The notes beneath the pieces were generated by a model. The model ran no database searches and was not told where the DNA came from. It was given only the letters and a program-made list of their open reading frames with translations. Shown in pieces: positions 8,640 through 17,441 of a DNA stretch of 55,311 nt. Each line of letters begins with the position of its first letter. Within the stretch, counting starts at the first letter, position 1. This DNA comes from Pseudoalteromonas atlantica (GTDB lineage: Bacteria > Pseudomonadota > Gammaproteobacteria > Enterobacterales > Alteromonadaceae): contig BJUT01000025.1 of NCBI GenBank assembly GCA_007988745.1, positions 1 to 55,311 of the forward strand, in the 5' to 3' direction. The translations under genes were made by a program, and so were the position numbers.

Positions 8640-9557
8640 GTGTATTTAAGCTACTTTGGCTTGAGCGAAAAGCCATTTTCGATCTCACCCAACCCCCATT
8701 ATTTATTTTTAAGCGAACGCCACAAAGAGGCACTTGCCCACTTAACCTATGGATTAGGCGAAGATGGCGGGTTTGTATTGCTAACCGGCGAAGTGGGAAC
8801 AGGCAAAACCACCATTACCCGCAGTATGTTAGAGCAACTGCCAGAGAACACTCAAGTTGCAATGATCCATAATCCGGCGCTGTCGGAGCTTGAGCTTTTG
8901 GCCAGTATTTGTGATGAGCTAAACATTACTTACGATGCCCAAAATGCCACCCTTAAAAGTTTAACCGACATTATTAAGCAGCACTTAGAGGCTAATAACA
9001 AAGCGGGCGGGCACACAATTTTAATTATTGATGAAGCGCAGCTCCTTGCCCCCGATGTGCTTGAGCAATTACGACTATTAACTAACATAGAAACTGATCA
9101 TAAAAAACTGTTACAAATAGTCTTAGTGGGTCAACCAGAGCTTCAGGCATTATTAAAACGTACTGAGCTTAGGCAGTTGGCGCAGCGAATTACAGCACGG
9201 TATCATTTATTACCGCTCACCCAAGGGCAAACAGTTGCGTATATAAAGCATCGTTTACATATTGCCGGGTGTGATAAAGGCGTGTTTTCGCTCGATGCTA
9301 TGCAAGCTGTACATCAGTTAACTGGCGGCATTCCACGCTTAATGAATTTAGTCTGTGAGCGCGCGTTAGTCGGGGCTTTTTCTAAGCAGCAGCTTATTGT
9401 TGATAGTGATATTATAAAACAATCAGTCCAAGAATCACTGCCTATGGACTTTGTGGCTGCGCAGAATAATGCACCTAAATCCACTGGCCGTGTTTATTAT
9501 TACTTAGCATTTGCTGCTTTGTTTGCAGTAGGTGTTGGCATGTCGTTTATTATATAG
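8640..9557 (+). CDS. ExeA/GspA-like AAA ATPase
   Basis: ATPase of the ExeA/GspA/MshM group. In Aeromonas, ExeA with ExeB helps the type II secretion channel cross peptidoglycan. The 305-residue protein has the family N-terminus (YLSYFGLSEKPFSISPNPHYLFLSE), a Walker A motif GEVGTGKTT at residues 50-58 and a Walker B ILIIDEAQLL with D131 and E132. The C-terminus is a single membrane helix (about 285-305). It lacks the peptidoglycan-binding domain that follows the membrane helix in ExeA, so it is much shorter. The start is GTG at 8640, chosen because the family motif begins immediately and AAGGAA lies just upstream; the ATG at 8621 is out of frame. The gspB-like gene follows 11 bases later. Confidence 0.88.
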   Translation: MYLSYFGLSEKPFSISPNPHYLFLSERHKEALAHLTYGLGEDGGFVLLTGEVGTGKTTITRSMLEQLPENTQVAMIHNPALSELELLASICDELNITYDAQNATLKSLTDIIKQHLEANNKAGGHTILIIDEAQLLAPDVLEQLRLLTNIETDHKKLLQIVLVGQPELQALLKRTELRQLAQRITARYHLLPLTQGQTVAYIKHRLHIAGCDKGVFSLDAMQAVHQLTGGIPRLMNLVCERALVGAFSKQQLIVDSDIIKQSVQESLPMDFVAAQNNAPKSTGRVYYYLAFAALFAVGVGMSFII

Positions 9558-9568
9558 TTAGGTAATTT

Positions 9569-10651
9569 ATGTCTTATTTATTAGATGCATTAAAGCAATC
9601 TCAACAAGCAGATATGAGCGCCGAGCAATATGATTTGCAGTCAGCGCAGTTAAAACAGCAGCAAGCACTTACGCGCTATAAAAAAATGGTGTGGCTACTT
9701 GGCGGCGCAATTGCAGCATTTATTGCTATAGCGGGTGGCTTTACAGCAGGTAAGTGGTTTCAAAGCAGCGCACTATTAAAAACAAGCCAGCCGGTTGATG
9801 TTGTTAGCACTGATAGCAAAAAGCAAAAACAAGCAGTAACAGATGAGCCAACTACAGCGCAAAATAAAGCCGAAAAGCCTGTAACATCACCTTCTTCAGA
9901 GGCTGAAAAAAATAGTAATAAAGCAACGATTGAAGGGCAGTTGGTGTATGTACAAACACCTACCGGGGTACAAAAAATGTTGCTTACCCCACAGGGGCAG
10001 TATATCCCTATTAATGATAATCTGGCGCAGCAGCAACCAGGTTACAATGTGCAACCCCCTATAAATGCTAACGGGTATAATCAAAATGCGTTTAATCAGC
10101 AAACTTACAATGCACAGCTACCTAATACGCAAAGCTATAATCCACTTGCTTATAATGCACACGGCCAAAACACGCAATTTATGCAGCCGCAAGCACAAAA
10201 TACAAGCTCAGCAGGTTTAGATATGAGCAAGTACAAAGTGCTTGGAAAACCACTGAATGGTGAAAATACGCCAAGCACGCAAGCGCCGCAAAGTAGTCCG
10301 GAGCTTGATGCTGTACCGAGTAAATTAAAAGATGCCTTTGCTCAAGCGATAAAAGACTCGGAGCAAGAACAAGATTACGAAGTAACGCAGGCCTCTCGCA
10401 GTTCATCTCGAGTTAAACCGGTTGAGCTATTACCAGATGGTTTACAAGCCATGCTACCAAGCATTAAATACCAAGCACATATATACTCCTCAAGTGCAGA
10501 TAAACGCTGGATAAAGCTTAATGGGAGAGAGCTACACGAAGGGGAGAGCATAGGGGCACTAACAGTGCGCGAAATTACCCCAGAGCAAAGTGTACTTGAT
10601 TTTGATGGTTATGAATTCAGTATTAAAGCTTTGCAGGATTGGCCGCAATAA
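9569..10651 (+). CDS. GspB/ExeB-like general secretion pathway protein
   Basis: Bitopic inner-membrane partner of the GspA-like ATPase. The 360-residue protein opens with the characteristic MSYLLDALKQSQ, has one membrane helix at about 41-61, a long low-complexity periplasmic linker rich in Gln, Asn, Thr and Ser (about 65-290, with repeated YN and QN pairs), and a C-terminal GspB domain (about 295-360) containing YQAHIYSSSADKRWIKLNG and the final hydrophobic/aromatic pattern. The long disordered linker fits a protein that spans the cell wall. No other type II secretion genes are in the window, so the pair is an orphan operon that probably serves a secretion or pilus system encoded elsewhere. 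Confidence 0.85.
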   Translation: MSYLLDALKQSQQADMSAEQYDLQSAQLKQQQALTRYKKMVWLLGGAIAAFIAIAGGFTAGKWFQSSALLKTSQPVDVVSTDSKKQKQAVTDEPTTAQNKAEKPVTSPSSEAEKNSNKATIEGQLVYVQTPTGVQKMLLTPQGQYIPINDNLAQQQPGYNVQPPINANGYNQNAFNQQTYNAQLPNTQSYNPLAYNAHGQNTQFMQPQAQNTSSAGLDMSKYKVLGKPLNGENTPSTQAPQSSPELDAVPSKLKDAFAQAIKDSEQEQDYEVTQASRSSSRVKPVELLPDGLQAMLPSIKYQAHIYSSSADKRWIKLNGRELHEGESIGALTVREITPEQSVLDFDGYEFSIKALQDWPQ

Positions 10652-10666
10652 AGCGCAGCTAATAAA

Positions 10667-10697
10667 GTAAAGCCGCAAAACTGCGGCTTTACTTTTT
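10667..10697. terminator. Bidirectional terminator between gspB-like and HD-GYP genes
   Basis: The 11-bp stem GTAAAGCCGCA (10667-10677) / TGCGGCTTTAC (10682-10692) has a 4-base loop and T/A-rich flanks. It lies between two convergent genes and can stop transcription from both sides. Confidence 0.85.
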
Positions 10698-10700
10698 AAC

Positions 10701-11894
10701 TCAAGGTAAAATAGCGTTTTTGTAAAAGCGCTCTAAATCAATGTTGTAGTCGGTCGGCTTAACAGTTGATTCGAGCTTGTCAGCTGTTTTTTTATTTGCC
10801 AAGTTTATATCTTGCATTTCCGTGTAGCGACCGTGTTTAGCACTATAAAATGTTTTAACCACCGGCTTTAAAGGTGTTTCAGGGTTACTCTGTGTAACCA
10901 AGCCTACTTTTTGGCTAGATAAGCGCACTAAGGTGCCTACTGGGTGAATGCCAATACATTGGATAAACTTAGTAAGTAGCTCACCATCAAAGCTATCAGG
11001 GCAACCATCTTTTAAAATTTTAAACGCTTTTATAGGCTCCATACCTGCTTTATATACCCGCTCTGCCGTAAGTGCATCATATACATCTACAATTGACGCC
11101 ATACGTACGTATTGGCTTATCTCATCGCCTTTTTTGGCAAACGGATAGCCTTTTCCGTCTAAGCGCTCATGGTGTAGGCCAGCAATATCTACAGCAATAC
11201 CCGTTAACCCCGCTTCTTCTAAAATTTGCTTAGAATACAGAGCATGGTTTTGCATAATTTTAAATTCGTCATCACTAAAGCGACCCGGTTTATTGAGCAC
11301 TTTGTCAGGAATTTTAATTTTTCCTATGTCATGTAACAAAGCACCTGTAGTGAGCTCTACAATAATGTCGCGCTCTATGCCTAAGTGCTTTGCAAAAATA
11401 CCCATTAAAATAGAAACGTTGATAGAGTGCTCTAATAAGTAAGCATCTTTTTGACGCATTTGCGTTAAGCAGGCTAGGGCATCTTGGTTTCTAAAAATAG
11501 AGTCCATAAAGCCACTGGCAAGTTCTTTAAAAGGCGCTATGTCTATATCTCTACCCGCTTTTATATCGCCAAAGGCCTTTTGTTGAAGTGTTTTAGCTTC
11601 GTCGTAGAGCTTTTTAGCTTTGCCCATTTCTTGTTCACTACTGTGAACTTTAAGCCAAGGGTCGCGTTTTTTAATCTCTGCCTTAGGCGCAGGGGCTTGA
11701 GTGTCGGGCTCGGGTGTAGTTAATGTTTTATCTGGATCTATCTCTATTTCTAAAATGCCCGCTTTTTTGAGCTTATCGATACTCGCCTGAGTCTTAACCC
11801 AGCCTTGGTTTTTAATTTTAATGCGCCCAGTTTGTTTTGTAACACTTTGAACAAACATGCCAGGCTGTAATTGCGAAATAGAGATGACTTTCAA
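10701..11894 (-). CDS. HD-GYP domain cyclic-di-GMP phosphodiesterase with N-terminal DUF3391
   Basis: Predicted to hydrolyse cyclic di-GMP. The 397-residue soluble protein has an N-terminal DUF3391 domain (about 1-130, with ISQLQPGMFVQSV) and an HD-GYP domain (about 140-320). All key residues are present: the metal-binding HD pair H188-D189 in LLHDIGKIKIP and the signature HHERLDGKGYP at 241-251, so it should be active. The start is a TTG at 11894; it is preferred because the DUF3391 motif begins a few residues later, and the first internal ATG (residue 13) would remove part of it. The gene is monocistronic, bounded by terminators. A diguanylate cyclase in the same window (24050) makes the opposite reaction, but no linkage is evident. 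Confidence 0.93.
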   Translation of the reverse strand: MKVISISQLQPGMFVQSVTKQTGRIKIKNQGWVKTQASIDKLKKAGILEIEIDPDKTLTTPEPDTQAPAPKAEIKKRDPWLKVHSSEQEMGKAKKLYDEAKTLQQKAFGDIKAGRDIDIAPFKELASGFMDSIFRNQDALACLTQMRQKDAYLLEHSINVSILMGIFAKHLGIERDIIVELTTGALLHDIGKIKIPDKVLNKPGRFSDDEFKIMQNHALYSKQILEEAGLTGIAVDIAGLHHERLDGKGYPFAKKGDEISQYVRMASIVDVYDALTAERVYKAGMEPIKAFKILKDGCPDSFDGELLTKFIQCIGIHPVGTLVRLSSQKVGLVTQSNPETPLKPVVKTFYSAKHGRYTEMQDINLANKKTADKLESTVKPTDYNIDLERFYKNAILP

Positions 11895-11949
11895 TTTTTT
11901 TTACTTCTGTAATGGGGCTTTGTTTAAATTAGCATCATTATACGTTGCA

Positions 11950-11988
11950 GGGTAAAAAAAAAGGCACTTTTAAGTGCCTTTTTTTACA
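11950..11988. terminator. Rho-independent terminator of putA
   Basis: The stem AAGGCACTT (11961-11969) / AAGTGCCTT (11972-11980) is flanked by a run of nine A on one side and seven T on the other. It is positioned just after the putA stop on the minus strand and before the HD-GYP gene. Confidence 0.88.
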
Positions 11989-12014
11989 TTTTTAGTTAAT
12001 TAGTACTAGATGGG

Positions 12015-15000
12015 CTATTCGTCATCTTCTACTAGGGTCATCAGTGAAGTATTACCACCAGATGCGGTAGTATCTATACTGATCGTTTTTTCAGTAATTA
12101 AGCGCTTAATTAACGTATCGTAATACTCTGAAGTAATTACTGGCAAAATAGCACCTTTACGCTGTGCAAGTTGTTGGCTGAAGTAACCTAAACGAGACGA
12201 ACGTGCAGCAACCACCGCACCCGCTAAGTGAGGGTGAGCCAAAATAGCTTGTAGCTGATTAGGTTTTGCAACCTGGAACACGCCCTCAGCAACGCCTGTG
12301 GCAATAAACTTATCTTTAAAGGCTACCGCTTCATCGTAAAATAGCTCTGATGCTACCGTAATTACTGTATTACCTGCAGCAAGTGCTGTGATGATTGAAA
12401 GCGCCCAAAAGTTAAATGACGTGCTTTTATCTGCATAACATACTACACAACCACGTGCTTCAAGGTGCAAGGTGTTTGATTCACCAGTAGGTCCAGGCAA
12501 AGTAGTAAACTTACGCATGTGTTTTTCTAAACGGTTAAGTTGTGCACGGGCTTCTGAAAGCGTTAATGCCAAATCGTCCGCTAGGTCATCAATAATTTCG
12601 ACCGTTGCTACTTTAGCAAGCAGCTGACGAACAGCCGATACACGGTCATTTAACGGTGTTGCACGCCAAATTTTCTCATCGCGCATTGAGTTAGCCATTA
12701 ACTTTTCAACTTGCTCGTTTGCACCGCTGTAATGGTGTAAATCAAGCTCATCTGGCGTTAGGTTAGTCATTTGCACGTTATCAGGTGATGCTTTCTCTTT
12801 TACTAAACGCTGCAGGTAGTTAGGGCCACCGGCTTTAGGGCCTGTACCAGATAAACCACGGCCACCAAACGGTTGCACACCGACAATGGCACCAATCATG
12901 TTGCGGTTTACATATACGTTACCCGCACGCGACATTTTAGCTAGGTACTCACAACGCTCTTCAATTCGTGAGTGAACACCCATTGTTAAGCCATAACCTG
13001 TGTTGTTAATTTGGTCAATCACGTTGTCGATATCATTCGCTTTAAAGCGAACAATGTGCACACATGGACCAAATACTTCACGTTTAAGTACTGATAAATC
13101 TTCGATTTCGTATAAACGAGGGGCAAAAAAGTAGGCGCCATTTTCGGTGTTATCAGGGATCTTACACTCGTAATGAAGTGTTGCATTACCTTTTAAGTAT
13201 TCAACATGATCATTTAGCGTTTTAAGGGCTTTTTCATCAATTACTGGGCCTACATCGGTAGAAAGTAATGACGGGTCGCCAATATGCAGCTCGGCGAGTG
13301 CGCCTTTAAGCATTTCAATAATGCCATCGGCTACATCTTCTTGTATAAACAATACACGCAGTGCTGAACAACGCTGACCTGCGCTTTGGAAACCTGAGCT
13401 TATTACATCATCAACAACTTGCTCTGGCAGCGCTGTTGAATCCACAATCATACAGTTTTGGCCACCGGTTTCTGCAATTAACGGTACTTGAATATCGTTA
13501 CGCGCAGCCAGTGTTTGTGAAATCAGTGTGCCTGTTTCTGTAGAACCGGTAAACATAACTGCCTGAATACGCTCATCAGGTACGATTGTTTTACCTACCT
13601 CAGAACCGCGGGCAATCACCGGCTGTACTACATGCTCTGGTAAGCCAACCGAAAGCATTAACTCAATAGCGCGAAGTGCGATTAAGCTTGTTTGCTCTGC
13701 AGGTTTTGCAATAACAGTATTACCAGTCACTATCGCAGCGGCCACCTGACCTAAGAAAATAGCAAGCGGGAAGTTCCACGGGCTAATACATAAAATTACA
13801 CCGCGTGCTTCAAAGCGCTCATCGCTTGCAAGTTCTTCTGCACGTGCCGCGTAATAACGACAAAAATCAACGGCTTCACGTACTTCGTCAATACCATCTT
13901 GCGCAATTTTACCGGCTTCTTTAATACATATAGCTACGAGCTCATCGTGGTGACGCTCTAGAATATCTGCCACGCGGCGTAATAAATTAGCACGCTCTTT
14001 TACAGATGTTTGCGACCATGACTCAAATGCCGCTTCTGCATTGGCCAAAATGTCTTTCATCTCATCGCCAGATTGCAGTTTAACGTGGCCGATGATTTCG
14101 TTGTGATTAGCTGGGTTTTTAACTGCTAATGCGCCTTCAGGTACTTGGCTTTGATCAATTAAGTGATCGTTAAACCAGTTTTCAAGGTTTTCTTTGAATG
14201 GCGTAATTACATTAATATCGGTTAAGTCCATGCCTTTAGAGTTAGCACGTTCATCGCCGTATAAGTCGATTGGCATTTTAATTTGCGTATTGTACTTATT
14301 ACGTAAACCTTGCAGTGTTTCTACTGGATCAGGTAATAGCGACTCAACAGGTTTAGTGGTATCTACAATGGCGTTTACAAACGATGAGTTAGCGCCATTT
14401 TCTAGTAAACGACGTACTAAGTAGGCAAGTAGGTCTTCGTGCTGGCCAACGGGTGCATAAACACGGCATTGAATTTTTTCTTCATTTACGATTTGGTCAA
14501 ATAAAGATTCGCCCATACCGTGTAAACGCTGGAATTCAAACCCGGTGTTATCGCCTTTAGCAACTTCTAAAATAGTGGCTGCAGTGTAAGCGTTGTGTGT
14601 TGCAAATTGCGGGTACAGTACATCGCGTGCTTCTAGCATTCTAATAGCACAAGCTTTGTAAGATACATCGGTAGTTGCTTTACGCGTAAATACTGGGTAG
14701 TGCTCTAAACCATCTTGTTGCGTGGTTTTAATTTCTGTATCCCAGTAGGCACCTTTTACAAGGCGAACCATCATTTTACGGCCTACACGAGTAGCAAGTT
14801 CAGTTACCCATTCAATAACAAAAATAGCGCGCTTTTGGTATGCTTGTACGGCTAAACCAAAACCTTGCCAGTTACCTAAATCTTCATCGCTAAATACCGC
14901 TTCTATAACATCTAACGAAATATCTAAGCGGTCAGCTTCTTCTGCATCAACTGTAAAGCCAATGTCGTACTTTTTAGCAGCAAGCGCGAGCTCTTTCAGT

Positions 15001-15818
15001 TTAGGTACAATTTCGGCCATTACGCGGTCTTTATGCGTGAACTCATAACGTGGATGAATAGCAGAAAGTTTAACTGAAATACCTGGGCTTTTAACTGGTC
15101 CACGGCCATTTGCCGCTTTACCAATTGCATGGATTGCGTTCATGTAGCTGTCGAAGTAACGCTTGGCATCTTTCATTGTGCGCGCGCCTTCGCCTAGCAT
15201 GTCGTATGAGTAAACGTAGCCTTTTTGCTCTTTTTCAGCAGCGCGTTCAATGGCTTCGTCAATGGTGCGACCCATAACGAACTGCTTACCCATAATTTTC
15301 ATGGCAAAGTTTACAGATTTGCGGATCACAGGCTCGCCTAAACGACCTATGGTCTTTTTAAGCATGCCAAATTGCTGTTCTTTGGTTTTATCTGTGTAGT
15401 TAACCATTTTACCGGTTACTAATAATCCCCACGAAGAAGCATTAACGAATAAAGAATCGCTGCTTCCTAAATGAGAACTCCAATCACCTTTAGCAAGCTT
15501 GTCACGAATTAACGTATCTTGCGTGGCTTTGTCTGGTACGCGAAGTAGGGCTTCGGCCAAACACATTAACACTACACCTTCCTCACTAGAGAGTGAGAAT
15601 TCATTTAAAAGTGCGTCTACACCGCTTTGACCGTCTTGATCTTTTCGAATGTTTAAAACAATCTGGCGAGCTCTTTCCCATGCACGGCTTCGTGCTTTAA
15701 CACCCACTTCTGCAAGTGGTAAAATATGATCAATAACAGCATTTTCATCAATGCGGTAAAAATCACGAATTTTCTGTCTTGTAGGACAGGTTGTTGTCAA
15801 ATCGCCATTGAATAACAT
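12015..15818 (-). CDS. putA: Bifunctional proline dehydrogenase / L-glutamate gamma-semialdehyde dehydrogenase
   Basis: Oxidises proline to glutamate in two steps: FAD-dependent proline dehydrogenase, then NAD+-dependent P5C dehydrogenase, with transfer of the intermediate inside the protein. The 1267-residue protein has an N-terminal alpha domain, a PRODH barrel (about 150-500, with LRVYAPVGQHEDLLAYLVRR-type motif) and an ALDH domain (about 560-1020). The latter has the glutamate in LIAETGGQNCMIVD and the catalytic cysteine in SAGQRCSALR. A C-terminal ALDH-like region of about 230 residues follows. There is no N-terminal ribbon-helix-helix, so this PutA is not its own repressor, consistent with the divergent Lrp-type regulator. 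The start at ATG 15818 has AAGGG upstream; a TTG two codons earlier is less likely. Confidence 0.97.
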   Translation of the reverse strand: MLFNGDLTTTCPTRQKIRDFYRIDENAVIDHILPLAEVGVKARSRAWERARQIVLNIRKDQDGQSGVDALLNEFSLSSEEGVVLMCLAEALLRVPDKATQDTLIRDKLAKGDWSSHLGSSDSLFVNASSWGLLVTGKMVNYTDKTKEQQFGMLKKTIGRLGEPVIRKSVNFAMKIMGKQFVMGRTIDEAIERAAEKEQKGYVYSYDMLGEGARTMKDAKRYFDSYMNAIHAIGKAANGRGPVKSPGISVKLSAIHPRYEFTHKDRVMAEIVPKLKELALAAKKYDIGFTVDAEEADRLDISLDVIEAVFSDEDLGNWQGFGLAVQAYQKRAIFVIEWVTELATRVGRKMMVRLVKGAYWDTEIKTTQQDGLEHYPVFTRKATTDVSYKACAIRMLEARDVLYPQFATHNAYTAATILEVAKGDNTGFEFQRLHGMGESLFDQIVNEEKIQCRVYAPVGQHEDLLAYLVRRLLENGANSSFVNAIVDTTKPVESLLPDPVETLQGLRNKYNTQIKMPIDLYGDERANSKGMDLTDINVITPFKENLENWFNDHLIDQSQVPEGALAVKNPANHNEIIGHVKLQSGDEMKDILANAEAAFESWSQTSVKERANLLRRVADILERHHDELVAICIKEAGKIAQDGIDEVREAVDFCRYYAARAEELASDERFEARGVILCISPWNFPLAIFLGQVAAAIVTGNTVIAKPAEQTSLIALRAIELMLSVGLPEHVVQPVIARGSEVGKTIVPDERIQAVMFTGSTETGTLISQTLAARNDIQVPLIAETGGQNCMIVDSTALPEQVVDDVISSGFQSAGQRCSALRVLFIQEDVADGIIEMLKGALAELHIGDPSLLSTDVGPVIDEKALKTLNDHVEYLKGNATLHYECKIPDNTENGAYFFAPRLYEIEDLSVLKREVFGPCVHIVRFKANDIDNVIDQINNTGYGLTMGVHSRIEERCEYLAKMSRAGNVYVNRNMIGAIVGVQPFGGRGLSGTGPKAGGPNYLQRLVKEKASPDNVQMTNLTPDELDLHHYSGANEQVEKLMANSMRDEKIWRATPLNDRVSAVRQLLAKVATVEIIDDLADDLALTLSEARAQLNRLEKHMRKFTTLPGPTGESNTLHLEARGCVVCYADKSTSFNFWALSIITALAAGNTVITVASELFYDEAVAFKDKFIATGVAEGVFQVAKPNQLQAILAHPHLAGAVVAARSSRLGYFSQQLAQRKGAILPVITSEYYDTLIKRLITEKTISIDTTASGGNTSLMTLVEDDE

Positions 15819-15945
15819 AAGCAACCCTTAGGAATGTTAATATGTAAATAGTAGAACAAAATTTATGTGCTTGGGCTGTTGAGCTAAAGCAACTTTGCTA
15901 CCAATAAATTACCAGTGATGTAATGCGTGCATTCTAATTAAATTT

Positions 15946-15960
15946 CAGCAGAATATGCTG
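15946..15960. promoter_or_regulatory. Lrp/AsnC-type operator candidate between putA and its regulator
   Basis: The 15-mer CAGCAGAATATGCTG has perfect 5-bp inverted arms (CAGCA/TGCTG). By my count it matches the E. coli Lrp consensus YAGHAWATTWTDCTR at 13 of 15 positions. AAATTT blocks flank it on both sides. It lies 128 bases upstream of putA and 66 bases upstream of the regulator, a suitable place to control both genes. Confidence 0.6.
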
Positions 15961-16025
15961 GTTAAATTTCACGATTTACGATAATTTACAGGGCATATTT
16001 TCAACTTATCCGTATAAAATTCTGT

Positions 16026-16508
16026 ATGACAAGTCCAAATAGATTACGCCTGCTTGATCGTATCGATTTAGCAATATTAGACGTTCTTCAAAAGAACGGC
16101 AGAATTTCTAATGTTAACCTAGCAAAACAGGTTAATTTAAGTCCTAGTCCATGCCTTGACCGTGTAAAACGTTTAGAGCAAGAAGGCTATATAGAAGGGT
16201 ACTTTGCAAAGCTTAGCGAACAAAAGCTGAATCAGAGCTTAGTAGCGCATGTGCAAGTATCGCTGGTGACATCTAACACGGCTGTTTTTAAAGTATTTAA
16301 AGAGCATATACTTAAAATTGAGCAAGTTGTAGAGTGCGATATGGTAGCGGGAGGGTACGACTACCTGCTAAAAATTAGGGTCTCGGATATGGATGAGTAT
16401 CGACAGGTGCTAGGAGACTTGGTCGATATTCCGGGAGTAGGTACTCACCATACTTACATGGTAATAGAAAAAATTAAGCAGGATCCTGGTTTACGTTTGG
16501 ATGTTTAA
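16026..16508 (+). CDS. Lrp/AsnC family regulator, probable PutR-type activator of putA
   Basis: A 160-residue transcription factor of the leucine-responsive family. The N-terminal winged helix-turn-helix occupies residues 10-60 (LDRIDLAILDVLQKNGRISNVNLAKQVNLSPSPCLDRVKRLE), followed by the RAM ligand-binding and oligomerisation domain (about 70-155) with the GGYDYLLKIRV pattern. Its divergent position next to putA, with an Lrp-like operator between them, supports a proline-responsive activator role like PutR/BkdR-type regulators in proteobacteria whose PutA lacks a DNA-binding domain. This is context-based inference. No strong ribosome-binding site precedes the ATG at 16026, but the family N-terminus starts here. 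Confidence 0.92.
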   Translation: MTSPNRLRLLDRIDLAILDVLQKNGRISNVNLAKQVNLSPSPCLDRVKRLEQEGYIEGYFAKLSEQKLNQSLVAHVQVSLVTSNTAVFKVFKEHILKIEQVVECDMVAGGYDYLLKIRVSDMDEYRQVLGDLVDIPGVGTHHTYMVIEKIKQDPGLRLDV

Positions 16509-16544
16509 AAACCAAATGCTTATTGCAATACATTACACACACAT

Positions 16545-16573
16545 TAAAAAAGCACCTAAGGGTGCTTTTTTAA
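16545..16573. terminator. Terminator after Lrp-type regulator
   Basis: AAAAAGCACC and GGTGCTTTTTT (16546-16571) form a stem around a 4-base TAAG loop, followed on the plus strand by T residues. It lies between convergent genes. Confidence 0.8.
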
Positions 16574-16620
16574 TGATTAGCCTGCGGCTATTAAACTTAG
16601 TTAACCAAGGTTTAGGTTAA

Positions 16621-17226
16621 TTAAGCCCACCCTTCGTAGCGCTTACGGCGCGAAAGTACAACGGTAAGTATAATACCTAAAAACAAACCTATAAAAGCAA
16701 TAGCGCCACCATAAGTAAGTAGTTGGCGTTTTTCTTTTGCAGTGGCAGCTTGTTTTTGAGCACGCTCTTGTTCAAGTGTTGTTTGCAGCTCAGTAATTTG
16801 TTGATTAAGCAATTTGTTTTGATTAGTTAAGCTTTGATTATGTTCTTGTAACTGAGGTAGCTCAACTTGTGCTTGGCGTAGTTTGTTTTGCACTGTGCTC
16901 ATTTCGCTACTGAGTGTTTGATACTGCTGATGAAGCCCTGGCGTTTGCGATATAAATTTAGACTCAACCCAACCTTCACGGTCTTTATCGTCTTTTATTT
17001 TTATAAAGCCGTTTTCTTCTTTTGATAGCACGGTTAATTTAGTACCCGCATCTACAGAGCCAAGTAAGCGGTAGTTTTTACCTGCGCCAGAGCGCATAAA
17101 GGTATATAGATTATCGATTATATAAGCTGAATTTGCATCTGATGAATTGGCTGTTTGAGCTTCTTGTGCTTGGCTTATAAACGAGGTGGCTGTTAAAAGT
17201 AGCCCTAGTAAACAGTGTTTTAGCAT
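16621..17226 (-). CDS. SH3 domain membrane protein, TIGR04211/YgiM-like
   Basis: Exported, membrane-anchored protein with a bacterial SH3 domain, related to E. coli YgiM. The 201 residues are arranged as a signal peptide (1-20), an SH3b domain (about 35-93, with TFMRSGAGKNYRLLGSVDAG and EGWVESKFIS), a coiled coil rich in Gln, Glu and Leu (about 100-166), one membrane helix (170-192) and a short basic tail RRKRYEGWA facing the cytoplasm. SH3b domains often bind peptidoglycan or peptides; the exact job of this family is not established. It is divergent from a ygiF-like gene, the same neighbourhood as ygiM/ygiF in E. coli. Confidence 0.88.
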   Translation of the reverse strand: MLKHCLLGLLLTATSFISQAQEAQTANSSDANSAYIIDNLYTFMRSGAGKNYRLLGSVDAGTKLTVLSKEENGFIKIKDDKDREGWVESKFISQTPGLHQQYQTLSSEMSTVQNKLRQAQVELPQLQEHNQSLTNQNKLLNQQITELQTTLEQERAQKQAATAKEKRQLLTYGGAIAFIGLFLGIILTVVLSRRKRYEGWA

Positions 17227-17441
17227 TTATCTACCTTGTTAGTCTATCCGTGTCCGTTGTGGTTGTGATTGAGATTTTCACATAAGTAGTGAGATAGTAT
17301 GGATTAAACGCGTTAATAGCAAGGTTGATATTGTAACCCAGTGCGGGCGTTGCTCAGCCAAAAAGGTTAAAAAATTTGCAAAATGAGGTGGCTTTGTTTA
17401 TTTTGAGCACTTATTTATTTTAAAGGTAATCCTCAACCCTA

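Noticed and set aside
8621..8872. 83-residue ORF starting at ATG 8621
   Set aside because: It lies in another frame over the ExeA-like gene, whose Walker motifs and family start are clear in the frame beginning at GTG 8640.
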